Shown: in pieces, positions 42,024-50,464 of the stretch
Layout of the letters: every line of letters starts with the position of its first letter
How positions within the stretch are numbered: position 1 is the first letter of the stretch
Source: Parapedobacter sp051400755
GTDB taxonomy: Bacteria > Bacteroidota > Bacteroidia > Sphingobacteriales > Sphingobacteriaceae
Assembly: GCF_051400755.1 (NCBI RefSeq)
Contig: NZ_JBLFFL010000002.1
Coordinates: 1 to 64,000, forward strand
Length of the DNA stretch: 64,000 nucleotides
Reading direction: 5' to 3'
Notes under the pieces: model-generated
Database searches by the model: none
The model's input: the letters and a program-made list of their open reading frames with translations, nothing else
Told to the model about the DNA's origin: nothing
Program-made: the position numbers and the translations under genes

Positions 42024-44138
42024 TTAAATTTTTACTTTGCCTTTAGCCTTGGCAATCACGTCCTCTTGGACGTTCCTTGGCGCTTCTGCATAATGATCAA
42101 ACTCCATAGTGGATGTAGCACGTCCTGACGTGATGGTACGCAATTGTGTGACATACCCAAACATTTCAGACAGTGGCACCAGGGCCTTGATCACTTGTGA
42201 GCCTGCACGGCTGTCTATACCCTGCAATTGGCCACGCCTGCGGTTCAAGTCGCCCATTACATCACCCATGTTTTCTTCGGGTGTAAGCACCTCGATTTTC
42301 ATGATGGGTTCCATCAATACCGGCTTACATTTCGGTACCGCTTCGCGGAATGCCGTACGCGCTGCAATTTCAAAGGACAGTGAGTCAGAGTCGACAGCGT
42401 GGAACGAACCGTCTATCAAACGCACTTTCATGCTCGATAGGGGGTATCCGGCCAGTACGCCATTCACCAAAGACGCTTCAAAACCTTTTTGTACGGATGG
42501 GATATACTCCTTTGGAATAGCACCGCCCACGATCTCGTTGACAAACTGAAGCGCAGACTTACTCAAGTCATAGTCACTATCCACAGGGGAGATAACCACC
42601 TGTATATCGGCAAATTTACCGCGTCCACCGGTTTGCTTCTTATAGACTTCGCGGTGTTGTGCCGTACCGGTGATGGATTCTTTATAAGCCACCTGAGGCG
42701 CTCCTTGATTGACTTCCACCTTAAACTCACGCCGTAAGCGGTCGATCAAAATGTCCAGGTGAAGTTCACCCATACCAGAAATAACCGTCTGACCGGTTTC
42801 TTCATCGGTCTGCACGCGGAATGTTGGGTCCTCTTCGGCCAACTTACCCAAGGCAATGCCCAATTTGTCTACGTCTGCCTGTGTTTTCGGTTCGATAGCC
42901 AAACCGATTACCGGCTCAGGGAAGGTCATAGACTCCAATACGATCGGATGTTTCTCGTCACACAATGTATCGCCGGTTTTGATATCCTTAAATCCAACTA
43001 CCGCGCCGATGTCTCCCGCTCCGATATTAGGAATAGGGTTTTGCTTGTTGGCGTGCATTTGGAAGATCCGCGAAATACGTTCTTTGTTATCTGAGCGGCT
43101 GTTATACACATATGATCCGGCTTCCAGGTTGCCTGAATATACGCGGATGAAGCACAGCCGACCGACAAAGGGGTCTGTAGCGATCTTGAACGCCAAAGCA
43201 GCGAAAGGCTCTTTTACGTCCGGTTTACGCAGGATTTCCTGTTCGGTACGGGGGTCCGTTCCTTTTACACCCTCTTGATCCATTGGCGAAGGAAGCAATT
43301 CCATCACCAGGTCAAGCATGGTCTGTACACCTTTGTTTTTGAAGGAAGAGCCACATACCATCGGTACGATGGAGTTATCAAGTACCGCTTTGCGCAGGGC
43401 ATCCAGCACTTCCCTTTCGGTGATGGTATTCGGATCATCGAAAAATTTCTCCATCAAGGACTCGTCGTAGCCCGCTACGGATTCCAGCAGTTTCTCGCGC
43501 CAATGCGCTACATCCTCCAGCATGTCATCCGGAATGGGAACCTCCGTGAAGGTCATTCCCTTGTCATGTTCATTCCACACGATACCACGGTTGTTGATCA
43601 GGTCAACTACACCTGTGAAGTTGTCTTCGGCTCCGATAGGCAATTGCAACGGCACAGCTTCTGCACCGAGCATTTGCCTTACTTGCTTGACCACATTGAG
43701 GAAGTCTGCACCAGAGCGGTCCATTTTGTTGACAAAACCGATGCGTGAAACCTTGTAGTTATCGGCTAAGCGCCAGTTGGTTTCGGATTGAGGCTCCACA
43801 CCGTCAACGGCCGAAAACAGGAATACCAGTCCATCCAACACGCGGAGCGAGCGGTTTACCTCTACGGTGAAGTCTACGTGCCCCGGGGTATCGATGATGT
43901 TTACTTGGTACTTGTTGTCGCGGTAATTCCAGAATACGGTGGTAGCGGCGGAGGTGATGGTGATCCCGCGCTCGGCCTCTTGTACCATCCAGTCCATGGT
44001 CGATGCGCCTTCGTGTACTTCACCGATCTTGTGGTTTACCCCTGCATAATACAGGATACGCTCAGTGGTGGTGGTTTTGCCGGCATCAATGTGTGCGGCA
44101 ATACCGATATTTCTTGTGTATCTTAAGTCTCTTGACAT
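42024..44138 (-). CDS. fusA: elongation factor G
   Basis: A 704-residue translational GTPase that moves tRNA and mRNA through the ribosome and helps recycle it. G motifs are AHIDAGKTTTTERILYY (G1), RGITITSAATTVFW (G2), DTPGHVDF (G3) and NKMDRSGAD (G4). Domains II-V follow, ending near EMFGYVTQLRTITSGRATSTMEFDHY. Length is normal. It sits between rpsG and rpsJ in the str operon. Confidence 0.99.
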   Translation of the reverse strand: MSRDLRYTRNIGIAAHIDAGKTTTTERILYYAGVNHKIGEVHEGASTMDWMVQEAERGITITSAATTVFWNYRDNKYQVNIIDTPGHVDFTVEVNRSLRVLDGLVFLFSAVDGVEPQSETNWRLADNYKVSRIGFVNKMDRSGADFLNVVKQVRQMLGAEAVPLQLPIGAEDNFTGVVDLINNRGIVWNEHDKGMTFTEVPIPDDMLEDVAHWREKLLESVAGYDESLMEKFFDDPNTITEREVLDALRKAVLDNSIVPMVCGSSFKNKGVQTMLDLVMELLPSPMDQEGVKGTDPRTEQEILRKPDVKEPFAALAFKIATDPFVGRLCFIRVYSGNLEAGSYVYNSRSDNKERISRIFQMHANKQNPIPNIGAGDIGAVVGFKDIKTGDTLCDEKHPIVLESMTFPEPVIGLAIEPKTQADVDKLGIALGKLAEEDPTFRVQTDEETGQTVISGMGELHLDILIDRLRREFKVEVNQGAPQVAYKESITGTAQHREVYKKQTGGRGKFADIQVVISPVDSDYDLSKSALQFVNEIVGGAIPKEYIPSVQKGFEASLVNGVLAGYPLSSMKVRLIDGSFHAVDSDSLSFEIAARTAFREAVPKCKPVLMEPIMKIEVLTPEENMGDVMGDLNRRRGQLQGIDSRAGSQVIKALVPLSEMFGYVTQLRTITSGRATSTMEFDHYAEAPRNVQEDVIAKAKGKVKI

Positions 44139-44237
44139 GTTGTTATGCTATTGTCCCCTTAAAAAATCACACCGATTTTGTTGGACGATTGTTGTTTCCT
44201 TCAAATCGGTGTGATCCACGGGATATCTTGTCAATAT

Positions 44238-44705
44238 TTAGAACCTGAAATGTGAGAATGCTTTGTTGGCCTCGGCCATGCGGTGGGTATCTTCCTTTTT
44301 CTTCACGGCAGCACCTTCACCTTTGGATGCCGAGATAATTTCGGCGGCCAATTTTTCGTACATGGTCTTTTCTCCACGTTTGCGGGCAAAGCTGATCAGC
44401 CATTTCATGCCTAAGGAAACCTTACGCTCAGGGCGCACTTCCGTGGGTACTTGGAAGTTGGCACCGCCTACACGGCGCGATTTTACTTCCACGGCAGGCA
44501 TCACATTGTTCAATGCTTTTTTCCAGGTATCCAAACCGTTTTCATTGGTCTTCTTTTCTACCAGTTCCATCGATTTGTAGAAGATGGTATAGGCCAGTGA
44601 CTTCTTGCCATCAAACATCATATTATTTACGAAGCGGGTTACCTGAACATCGTTAAACTTCGGATCAGGTAAAATGATTCTTTTCTTTGGTTTTGACTTT
44701 CTCAT
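44238..44705 (-). CDS. rpsG: 30S ribosomal protein S7
   Basis: A 155-residue protein nucleating the 30S head. Blocks MRKSKPKKRIILPDPKFNDVQVTRFVNNMM, VEVKSRRVGGANFQVPTEVR and MAEANKAFSHFRF are diagnostic. It lies 19 bp downstream of rpsL. Confidence 0.99.
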   Translation of the reverse strand: MRKSKPKKRIILPDPKFNDVQVTRFVNNMMFDGKKSLAYTIFYKSMELVEKKTNENGLDTWKKALNNVMPAVEVKSRRVGGANFQVPTEVRPERKVSLGMKWLISFARKRGEKTMYEKLAAEIISASKGEGAAVKKKEDTHRMAEANKAFSHFRF

Positions 44706-44724
44706 CTTAAATTCCTCCGTTTAA

Positions 44725-45138
44725 CTATTTCTTTTTGCCTTTTGCAGGAGCAGCCGCTGCTTGTCCTGGTTTAGGACGTTTTGTTCCATACTTAGAGCGA
44801 CGTTGATTACGTCCGGCAACACCTGACGTATCCAAAGCACCACGGATGATGTGATAACGTACACCCGGAAGGTCTTTTACCCGGCCGCCACGGATCAACA
44901 CAATGGAGTGCTCTTGTAAGTTGTGGCCTTCGCCGGGGATATATGCGTTTACCTCTTTGCCATTGGTAAGGCGCACACGCGCCACTTTACGCATTGCTGA
45001 GTTTGGTTTTTTAGGGGTAGTGGTATACACGCGTGTGCATACTCCTCTTCGCTGTGGACAGCTGTCCAACGCTGGAGACTTACTCTTGTCCTCCAGAGCT
45101 ACTCTACCTTTTCTAACTAATTGCTGAATAGTAGGCAT
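44725..45138 (-). CDS. rpsL: 30S ribosomal protein S12
   Basis: A 137-residue decoding-centre protein. TTTPKKPNSAMRKVARVRLTNGKEV and GRVKDLPGVRYHIIRG carry the Lys residues usually altered in streptomycin resistance, and both appear wild type. The Ala/Lys-rich C-terminal tail (QAAAAPAKGKKK) is common in this phylum. First gene of the str operon. Confidence 0.99.
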   Translation of the reverse strand: MPTIQQLVRKGRVALEDKSKSPALDSCPQRRGVCTRVYTTTPKKPNSAMRKVARVRLTNGKEVNAYIPGEGHNLQEHSIVLIRGGRVKDLPGVRYHIIRGALDTSGVAGRNQRRSKYGTKRPKPGQAAAAPAKGKKK

Positions 45139-45187
45139 TTACAGTTTTTTAATTTTTGCTTTTGTCCTATACTTATTTTAAGGACGG

Positions 45188-45218
45188 CAAAGATAGTGAG
45201 TTTATTTTTGATTATCAA
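45188..45218 (-). promoter_or_regulatory. promoter of the str operon
   Basis: On the minus strand TTG (45216-45218) is followed after 20 bp by TATCTTTG (45188-45195), a close Bacteroidota promoter match, about 50 bp upstream of the rpsL ATG. Confidence 0.75.
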
Positions 45219-45258
45219 GGGGTTTGGTTAAATAATGCATGAAGGTGCTTCCCGTGGC

Positions 45259-45963
45259 TCAAATTTCCTCGAGGACAACCTCAATACTGGAATAATACAA
45301 CGTCGTTTGGCCCTCATAGCCCGAGTCTGTACCCACGATCAGCCACAGAATACCCTGATGATCGGTCACGGCCGAAAATTCACCCGTTCGCTCAAGCATG
45401 GTGTAGACATATTCTTCCGTTCCATTTGCAATGTCGCCGATCACTACCATATCACTTCCGTCGGTGCAGCATTGCTGGATCTTGTCGATATTCATCCGGT
45501 AAAAATTATTTTCATCGGGGGCCGAAAGGGGTTGGTCAACGGTAAGGCCCACGCCGATCCCCACAGATTCACCCGGTGCGCCACCAGCGCCTACTCCGCC
45601 GCTTCGGGCGTCGGAGGCCACTAGTATGACAAACTTGCCATTATAGCGCGTATTCGGTTTAAGGCCCTGTACCCGCTTGGTCAGGTACATGAATAGGTCA
45701 TCGCTGCGATTATTACCCGAAATCCGATAAGCCGACCGGCTTCCATCCAGCGGCGGAGGCAATGGCGCAATGTCTTCCACGAGTTCATAGATTTCAGGAT
45801 CGTCGCCGTTGTATTCGGAAAACCCAGCTTGCCAGCCATCTTTGCCGTCAGAAAAATCGGAATGAATCGTAATAGGCTGATTACCGCCATCTTCTTCTTT
45901 TTCGCAGGATAGCGAAAACAATAGTAACGTGATTATTCCACCGAAGAGCAACCGTCTCATCAT
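45259..45963 (-). CDS. lipoprotein of unknown function
   Basis: A 234-residue protein with a lipoprotein signal (LLLFSLSC, lipid Cys near residue 20) and an acidic spacer (EKEEDGGN). The mature domain looks all-beta: SDFSDGKDGWQAGFSEYN at its start resembles the opening strand of carbohydrate-binding-like jelly rolls, and TTLYYSSIEVVLEEI ends it. A conserved-looking CC pair (IQQCCTDGSD) is present. No enzymatic motif. Monocistronic; start ATG 45963 or 45960. Confidence 0.72.
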   Translation of the reverse strand: MMRRLLFGGIITLLLFSLSCEKEEDGGNQPITIHSDFSDGKDGWQAGFSEYNGDDPEIYELVEDIAPLPPPLDGSRSAYRISGNNRSDDLFMYLTKRVQGLKPNTRYNGKFVILVASDARSGGVGAGGAPGESVGIGVGLTVDQPLSAPDENNFYRMNIDKIQQCCTDGSDMVVIGDIANGTEEYVYTMLERTGEFSAVTDHQGILWLIVGTDSGYEGQTTLYYSSIEVVLEEI

Positions 45964-46046
45964 CTCCCTTGTCAGTTAACAATCGCTACATTGGTAAACG
46001 GTTGAAGGGGGGGATTGTTTTGGGAAACGTATAATTTCGTCCGCCA

Positions 46047-46652
46047 TTAATCGACCATAATACTTTCTACACCCTTTTCAAAGGCGGCCTCTTTGACGCC
46101 ACTGACTCTTAAGCCTTCGGCCCGGACAATGCTAACGTCTGTAATGCCAAGAAATCCGAGTATGAATTTTAGGTATGGACTAACAAAATCAAACGACTGG
46201 AATTCGCCTTCAGAATATACGCCGCTCGAGGCAATAGCAATATACGCCTTTTTGTTTTTTAAAAGACCTTCAGGATTTCCATTTTCGGCATATCTGAAAG
46301 TAATTCCAGGTCTTGCAATGTGATCCAGATATGCTTTTAAGGTAGATGGAATGGCAAAATTATAAAAGGGGGCACCAATTACGCAGATGTCCGCATCCTG
46401 TATTTCCGTAATAGCTTCCTCGGAAATTTTGATAGCCTTTGCTTGTTCCGGTGAGTGGTTTTCGGCAGGCGTAAACCATGAGCTGATTTGTAGTTCGTCC
46501 AAATGTGGAAAAAGATTTGTGGTCAGGTTTCTTTCATGCACAATGCTACCAGGATACTTTGTTTTAATTTTCTCAATAATAGCATTTCCTAGTTTTTTGG
46601 TAACAGAGGGCTCGCCTTGCGGGCTTGAAATAATATGCAGTACTTTTTTCAT
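46047..46652 (-). CDS. azoR: FMN-dependent NADH-azoreductase
   Basis: A 201-residue flavodoxin-fold reductase that uses NADH to reduce quinones and azo compounds. FMN phosphate-binding region ISSPQGEPSVTKKLGNAI at the N-terminus, then IGAPFYNFAIPSTLKAYLDHIARPGITFRY and IASSGVYSEG match the AzoR family. ATG at 46652; the longer frame to 46706 is rejected. It follows the DoxX gene on the same strand (31 bp), and a divergent HxlR regulator controls the region. Confidence 0.92.
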   Translation of the reverse strand: MKKVLHIISSPQGEPSVTKKLGNAIIEKIKTKYPGSIVHERNLTTNLFPHLDELQISSWFTPAENHSPEQAKAIKISEEAITEIQDADICVIGAPFYNFAIPSTLKAYLDHIARPGITFRYAENGNPEGLLKNKKAYIAIASSGVYSEGEFQSFDFVSPYLKFILGFLGITDVSIVRAEGLRVSGVKEAAFEKGVESIMVD

Positions 46653-46683
46653 TATTATTGTTTTTGATGTCAATAGTAATTTC

Positions 46684-47043
46684 TTAGTTATCGCTCGTCT
46701 TAGCATAAGTAATATAAGACACGATCAATATCGCTAAAACGACCAGCGGATAAATGCCAGCACCAATCGGGTCTCCTACAGCAGTGTGTGCAATAAATGC
46801 CGAAACGAAATTGATTGCCAGACCTATGTAGGCGGCTTCTTTCAATAAGCGAACAGGAAGCCAAAGTGCTATAGCAGCCATGAATTTGGCGACAGCCAAT
46901 TCTATTCTGAAATAATCAGGAAACCCTAAGTGGTGAAAAGCTTCTTTTAATTCGGGCTTTGTCATATATGCATAGGCGGAAAATAGCATTGCAAAAGACA
47001 CAAGTCCTGTTGTAACATAGTAAGTGGTTTTTATTGCTTTCAT
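46684..47043 (-). CDS. DoxX-like membrane protein
   Basis: A 119-residue protein with four membrane helices and the DoxX-like pattern FHHLGFPDYFRIELAVAKFMAAIALWLP, then AAYIGLAINFVSAFIAHTAVGD. DoxX-family proteins are linked to redox and thiol stress, but their biochemistry is mostly unknown. First gene of the pair with azoR. ATG at 47043; the ORF continues to 47067 only through a non-consensus start. Confidence 0.85.
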   Translation of the reverse strand: MKAIKTTYYVTTGLVSFAMLFSAYAYMTKPELKEAFHHLGFPDYFRIELAVAKFMAAIALWLPVRLLKEAAYIGLAINFVSAFIAHTAVGDPIGAGIYPLVVLAILIVSYITYAKTSDN

Positions 47044-47064
47044 TTTTTTGTTTTTTTGATGGAG

Positions 47065-47072
47065 CAAAACTA
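47065..47072 (-). promoter_or_regulatory. -7 element of the DoxX-azoR operon
   Basis: The minus strand reads TAGTTTTG, 21 bp before the ATG at 47043. Its -33 region would fall at about 47093-47096, inside the first palindrome, so a bound repressor would block it. Confidence 0.6.
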
Positions 47073-47074
47073 TG

Positions 47075-47082
47075 TATATTTG
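47075..47082 (+). promoter_or_regulatory. -7 element of the HxlR gene
   Basis: TATATTTG matches the consensus, and transcription would start at about 47088, inside the first palindrome. This places the operator right over the start site, consistent with autorepression. Confidence 0.6.
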
Positions 47083-47126
47083 CTAATAAAAAGTTATTAG
47101 TAAACTAAAGGTTAGTAATAACCTTT
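47083..47126. promoter_or_regulatory. twin palindromic operators for the HxlR regulator
   Basis: CTAATAA-AAAG-TTATTAG (47083-47100) and AAAGGTTA-GTAA-TAACCTTT (47107-47126) are both perfect inverted repeats with 4-bp spacers. Their centres are 25 bp apart, and TTAGTAA occurs at 47097 and 47112. They lie between the divergent promoters. HxlR-family dimers bind such short palindromes; binding here is inference. Confidence 0.7.
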
Positions 47127-47143
47127 TTGTTATCACCTCAAAA

Positions 47144-47515
47144 ATGGAAGAAGTACCAACTCAAAAAACAGCGTTTTCAGAATCACAATGCACCATGCAT
47201 TTGTCGGCAACGGAAGATGCTTTGTATGTAATTGGCGGAAAGTGGACGTTGCGGGTAATGATTGCATTGATGAGCGGACACGCACGGTTCAATGAATTGC
47301 AACGTACCATAAAAGGCATATCGGCAAGAGTGCTTTCAGGCGAATTGAAAGATTTAGAAATAAATGGTTTAGTGACACGAGTGGTTCTTGCTGACCGAAA
47401 ACCTGTGGTGATAGAATATATACCAACTGAATATAGTAAGTCTTTGAAAGATATAATTTCCTCTTTGGCCGATTGGGGTACAAACCATAAAAAGAAAATT
47501 ACGGCTCATGAATAG
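47144..47515 (+). CDS. HxlR-family redox-type transcriptional regulator
   Basis: A 123-residue winged-helix regulator. HxlR pattern: YVIGGKWTLRVMIALMSGHARFNELQRTIKGISARVLSGELKDLEINGLV, then a wing with VVIEYIPTEYSKSL. Cys16 just before the first helix (SQCTMHLSATEDAL) sits where the sensing Cys of YodB/HypR-type members lies. Those sense quinones and diamide and control azoreductases. Divergence from a DoxX-azoR pair supports the same logic. Two palindromes occupy the shared region. Confidence 0.93.
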   Translation: MEEVPTQKTAFSESQCTMHLSATEDALYVIGGKWTLRVMIALMSGHARFNELQRTIKGISARVLSGELKDLEINGLVTRVVLADRKPVVIEYIPTEYSKSLKDIISSLADWGTNHKKKITAHE

Positions 47516-47591
47516 TAACACTTACTGCGCTCATTTCTTATTGTTGTTTTCAGTGTTGCTGAAGTGAACTTCGCATAGCCTTTAAAACAAC

Positions 47592-47611
47592 AAAACCCGG
47601 CTGTCGCCGGG
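47592..47611 (-). terminator. terminator of ssrA
   Basis: CCCGGC-TGTC... stem: CCCGGC (47596-47601) pairs with GCCGGG (47606-47611). On the minus strand it is followed by TTTTG. It lies just after the tmRNA 3' end. Confidence 0.75.
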
Positions 47612-47625
47612 CTTCTTTTGTTTCG

Positions 47626-47991
47626 TGGAGCCGGAGAGATTCGAACTCTCGTCCAGACATGGTACAATATACGCTTTCTACATGCTTAGCTTCCGTTTCA
47701 TTGTCAGGAAAGGGAAGGCCGGACGCTCGCCTATACCGTTTTCCTTAGTTGCTGTTTCTCGCCGGTGCGTCGCAACGCCGAGCCGGCCAGTACCGTAGTT
47801 CGATGCCCCGGATGCCTACGCTACGGAACCAAGCGCAAGCGGGACAAAAGCTGAGCTAATTCTAAATTAGGCAGCTAAGGCGTAGTTATTTTCGCCGTTT
47901 GTAAATCTGAAAGTTGATATTAAAGCGCCATACTTCCAACGCGCTGCATGCTTACATAACCGTCTCCATCCTGTCAATTCCGGTCGGCCCC
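47626..47991 (-). ncRNA. ssrA: transfer-messenger RNA (tmRNA)
   Basis: A 366-nt RNA that rescues stalled ribosomes. The 5' end GGGGCCG pairs with the 3' CGGCTCC plus discriminator A. The T arm reads GAGAG-TTCGAAT-CTCTC. The tag frame is GGC GAA AAT AAC TAC GCC TTA GCT GCC TAA, giving GENNYALAA (tag at 47867-47896, complement). Several G/C-rich pseudoknot segments follow. CCA is not encoded. Alternative readings of small proteins in this stretch are rejected. Confidence 0.96.
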
Positions 47992-48070
47992 ATGTTATGC
48001 TAAGGCTACAAAAGTACGGATTTTTTTATCAATGTCAACACGGACGGTCGCAGCCTCGGCTCCATGGTGT

Positions 48071-49357
48071 TCAATGCAATCGCACAGACACTGCATTTTT
48101 ATGGGCCTGTAATCCTTCTAATTCGGCCAATACCTCCACGGTGGGACCGATGTTTTGCAAGCCTTCGGCGGTGATGTGCTGGAACGTGATTTTTTTGACA
48201 AAGGCATCTACTGACACGCCCGAATACGCACGTGCATAGCCGCTGGTGGGCAATGTGTGGTTGGTGCCCGAGGCATAATCACCGGCACTTTCGGGCGTGA
48301 GGTGCCCGACAAATACCGACCCGGCGTTGCTGACCTTTCTCAATAGCGGTTGCCAATCGTCTGTTTCGATAATCAAATGCTCCGGAGCATACCGATTGCT
48401 GAATGCCATGGCCTCATCGAGGTCTTGACACAGCACCGCATAGGAGTTGTCCATGGCTTTTGCGGCCACCGCAGCGCGGGGCAGCTGGGCCAGCTGTATC
48501 TCCAAGGCGATCTGTACACGGTCGATCAGCCGCTGGTCTGTGCTGACCAATATGGCCTGGCTGTCGGCACCATGCTCGGCCTGCGCCAGGAGGTCGGCCG
48601 CCACGTATTCTGGATTCGCCGAGCTGTCTGCAATCACGAGCACCTCCGATGGTCCGGCGGGCATATCGATGCTTACCCCCGCAAGGCTTTGCACCAGGCT
48701 CTTGGCCTTGGTGACATATTGGTTGCCCGGCCCGAAGATCTTATCGACCTTGGGTACCGTGGCAGTACCATAGGCCATGGCTGCTATCGCCTGGGCGCCG
48801 CCTACCAGATACACCTTGTCGATTTTGAGCAGCTGCAGGCAATACGCCACGTAGCCATTGATTTGGGCATCGGCTTGGGGAGGTGAGCATACCACGATGT
48901 CTTTGCAGCCGGCAATGCGCGCGGGCACGCCCAGCATCAATAAGGTGCTGGGCAGTACGGCCGACCCACCGGGAATGTACAGTCCTACCTGCTCGATGGG
49001 CCGCGGTTCGCGCCAGCATTTGACGCCGGGCATCGTCTCCACTACCCGCTCCTTGCGCAGCTGGGTTTCATGAAAACGGTAAATGTTGGCAAAGGCGATT
49101 TCCAATGCGCGCTGTTGCTCGCGCCCGATGGAGGAGGCCAAGGCAGCGATTTCATCCGCTGTGAGAAAGAGGCGCGCTAATTGTACCCCGTCAAATTGCT
49201 GTGCATAGGCCACCAGCGCCTCGTCTCCCGCATTGCGCACCTCGTCGATGATGGTCATGACGGACTGCTGTATGGCATTGGATGGGTCGGTGTTTCGTGT
49301 CAGCAGTTGCTGGATATCGCGCTCCTGGAGCGAGCCATAGAAATGTGTCTTTAACAT
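48071..49357 (-). CDS. hisD: histidinol dehydrogenase
   Basis: A 428-residue zinc enzyme making histidine from histidinol in two NAD-dependent oxidations. Family blocks: GLYIPGGSAVLPSTLLMLGVPARIAGC, VYLVGGAQAIAAMAYGTATVPKVDKIFGPGNQYVTKAKSLV, DMPAGPSEVLVIAD, APEHLIIETDD and DYASGTNHTLPTSGYARAYSG. It follows hisG after 6 bp. No hisC or hisB follows; the next feature is ssrA. Confidence 0.97.
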   Translation of the reverse strand: MLKTHFYGSLQERDIQQLLTRNTDPSNAIQQSVMTIIDEVRNAGDEALVAYAQQFDGVQLARLFLTADEIAALASSIGREQQRALEIAFANIYRFHETQLRKERVVETMPGVKCWREPRPIEQVGLYIPGGSAVLPSTLLMLGVPARIAGCKDIVVCSPPQADAQINGYVAYCLQLLKIDKVYLVGGAQAIAAMAYGTATVPKVDKIFGPGNQYVTKAKSLVQSLAGVSIDMPAGPSEVLVIADSSANPEYVAADLLAQAEHGADSQAILVSTDQRLIDRVQIALEIQLAQLPRAAVAAKAMDNSYAVLCQDLDEAMAFSNRYAPEHLIIETDDWQPLLRKVSNAGSVFVGHLTPESAGDYASGTNHTLPTSGYARAYSGVSVDAFVKKITFQHITAEGLQNIGPTVEVLAELEGLQAHKNAVSVRLH

Positions 49358-49363
49358 GGCTTC

Positions 49364-50215
49364 TTACATAATGATCTTTTCTACCGGCATGACCACAATA
49401 CCCTGGGCGCCTGCTGCCTTCAGTTTGTTGATCTTATCCCAGAAATCCTGCTCGGAAATGACCGTATGCACAGCTACCCAATTTTCTTCAGCCAGGGGCA
49501 CGATCGTGGGGCTTTTGACACCCGGCAGCAACGCGATGATCTCATCGAGGTGGGTGCGTTCTACATTCAGCACCACATATTTGGTTTCGGCAGCCCGAAG
49601 TACGGACTGGATGCGTTGTATCAGCTCCCGTACCACGGGGTTGCTGTCGATGCCATTTTTGCTGATGAGGATGGCTTCCGATGTCATCACATCGGCAAAG
49701 GGTACCAGCCCATTGCTGCGGAGCGTGCCGCCGGTAGAGACAATATCGAAGATAGCATCGCTCAGCTCCAGCGCCGGCGAGATCTCAACCGATCCGGAAA
49801 TAATACGGATGTCGGCCGTTATGCCGTTTTCGTCAAGGAATTTTTTCAGAATCGTGGGGTAGGAGGTCGCAATTGCCTTGCCGTCAAGATCAGCTAATGT
49901 CTTCGGGTCGCTGTGGTTGGGGATGGCAATCTTGAGACTGCATTTGCCGAATCCAAGGCGCTGCAGGTACCGCACGTCGGCCTCCGTCTCCGCAATGACA
50001 TTCTCACCCACGATACCAAGGTCGGCAATCCCATCCTGTACGTATTCGGGGATATCGTCATCCCGCAGAAATAGGATCTCCAGCGGGAAGTTGGAGACAG
50101 TGGTTATCAGGGAACTTTTATAGTTTTCAAAGTTCAGTCCGCAGTTTTTGAGTAGCTGCACTGACTTTTCATTAAGCCTGCCGGATTTTTGGATGGCTAT
50201 TTTCAGATTCTTCAT
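49364..50215 (-). CDS. hisG: ATP phosphoribosyltransferase (long form)
   Basis: A 283-residue first enzyme of histidine synthesis, joining ATP and PRPP. IQKSGRLNEKSVQLLKNCGLNFE opens the catalytic part. FDIVSTGGTLRSNGLVPFADVMTSEAILI is the PRPP region. A C-terminal ACT-like domain (about 205-283) marks the long form, which is inhibited by histidine and does not need HisZ. First gene of hisG-hisD. Confidence 0.96.
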   Translation of the reverse strand: MKNLKIAIQKSGRLNEKSVQLLKNCGLNFENYKSSLITTVSNFPLEILFLRDDDIPEYVQDGIADLGIVGENVIAETEADVRYLQRLGFGKCSLKIAIPNHSDPKTLADLDGKAIATSYPTILKKFLDENGITADIRIISGSVEISPALELSDAIFDIVSTGGTLRSNGLVPFADVMTSEAILISKNGIDSNPVVRELIQRIQSVLRAAETKYVVLNVERTHLDEIIALLPGVKSPTIVPLAEENWVAVHTVISEQDFWDKINKLKAAGAQGIVVMPVEKIIM

Positions 50216-50464
50216 TCGTATAAATTATTAAAAACAAAACACTGGGGTCATCAATTGCTTCACGTAGAAACATACAAATTACATATCGCCGCAATGGCGA
50301 TGATGGAAATGTACGCGATGGATGAAAGCAATTTGCATGTTTTCTATTAATAATCCATGAAGTTGGTGGGCAAATATAGAAGGTAAATGTGGGGTGTGCA
50401 AATTTTAAATTGTTTTGAATACGCAAAACATGTACTTTGGCTAAAAATAAGAGACGATCAATTT
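50216..50464. other. divergent intergenic region hisG / GH31
   Basis: About 250 bp without a credible gene. A TACTTTGG stretch at 50433-50440 could be part of the GH31 promoter but is one base short of the TAnnTTTG pattern. No histidine-type leader peptide (run of His codons) was seen before hisG. Confidence 0.45.

Noticed and set aside
47997..48239. 80-codon frame next to the tmRNA
   Set aside because: It overlaps the 3' end of hisD and has no recognisable product.
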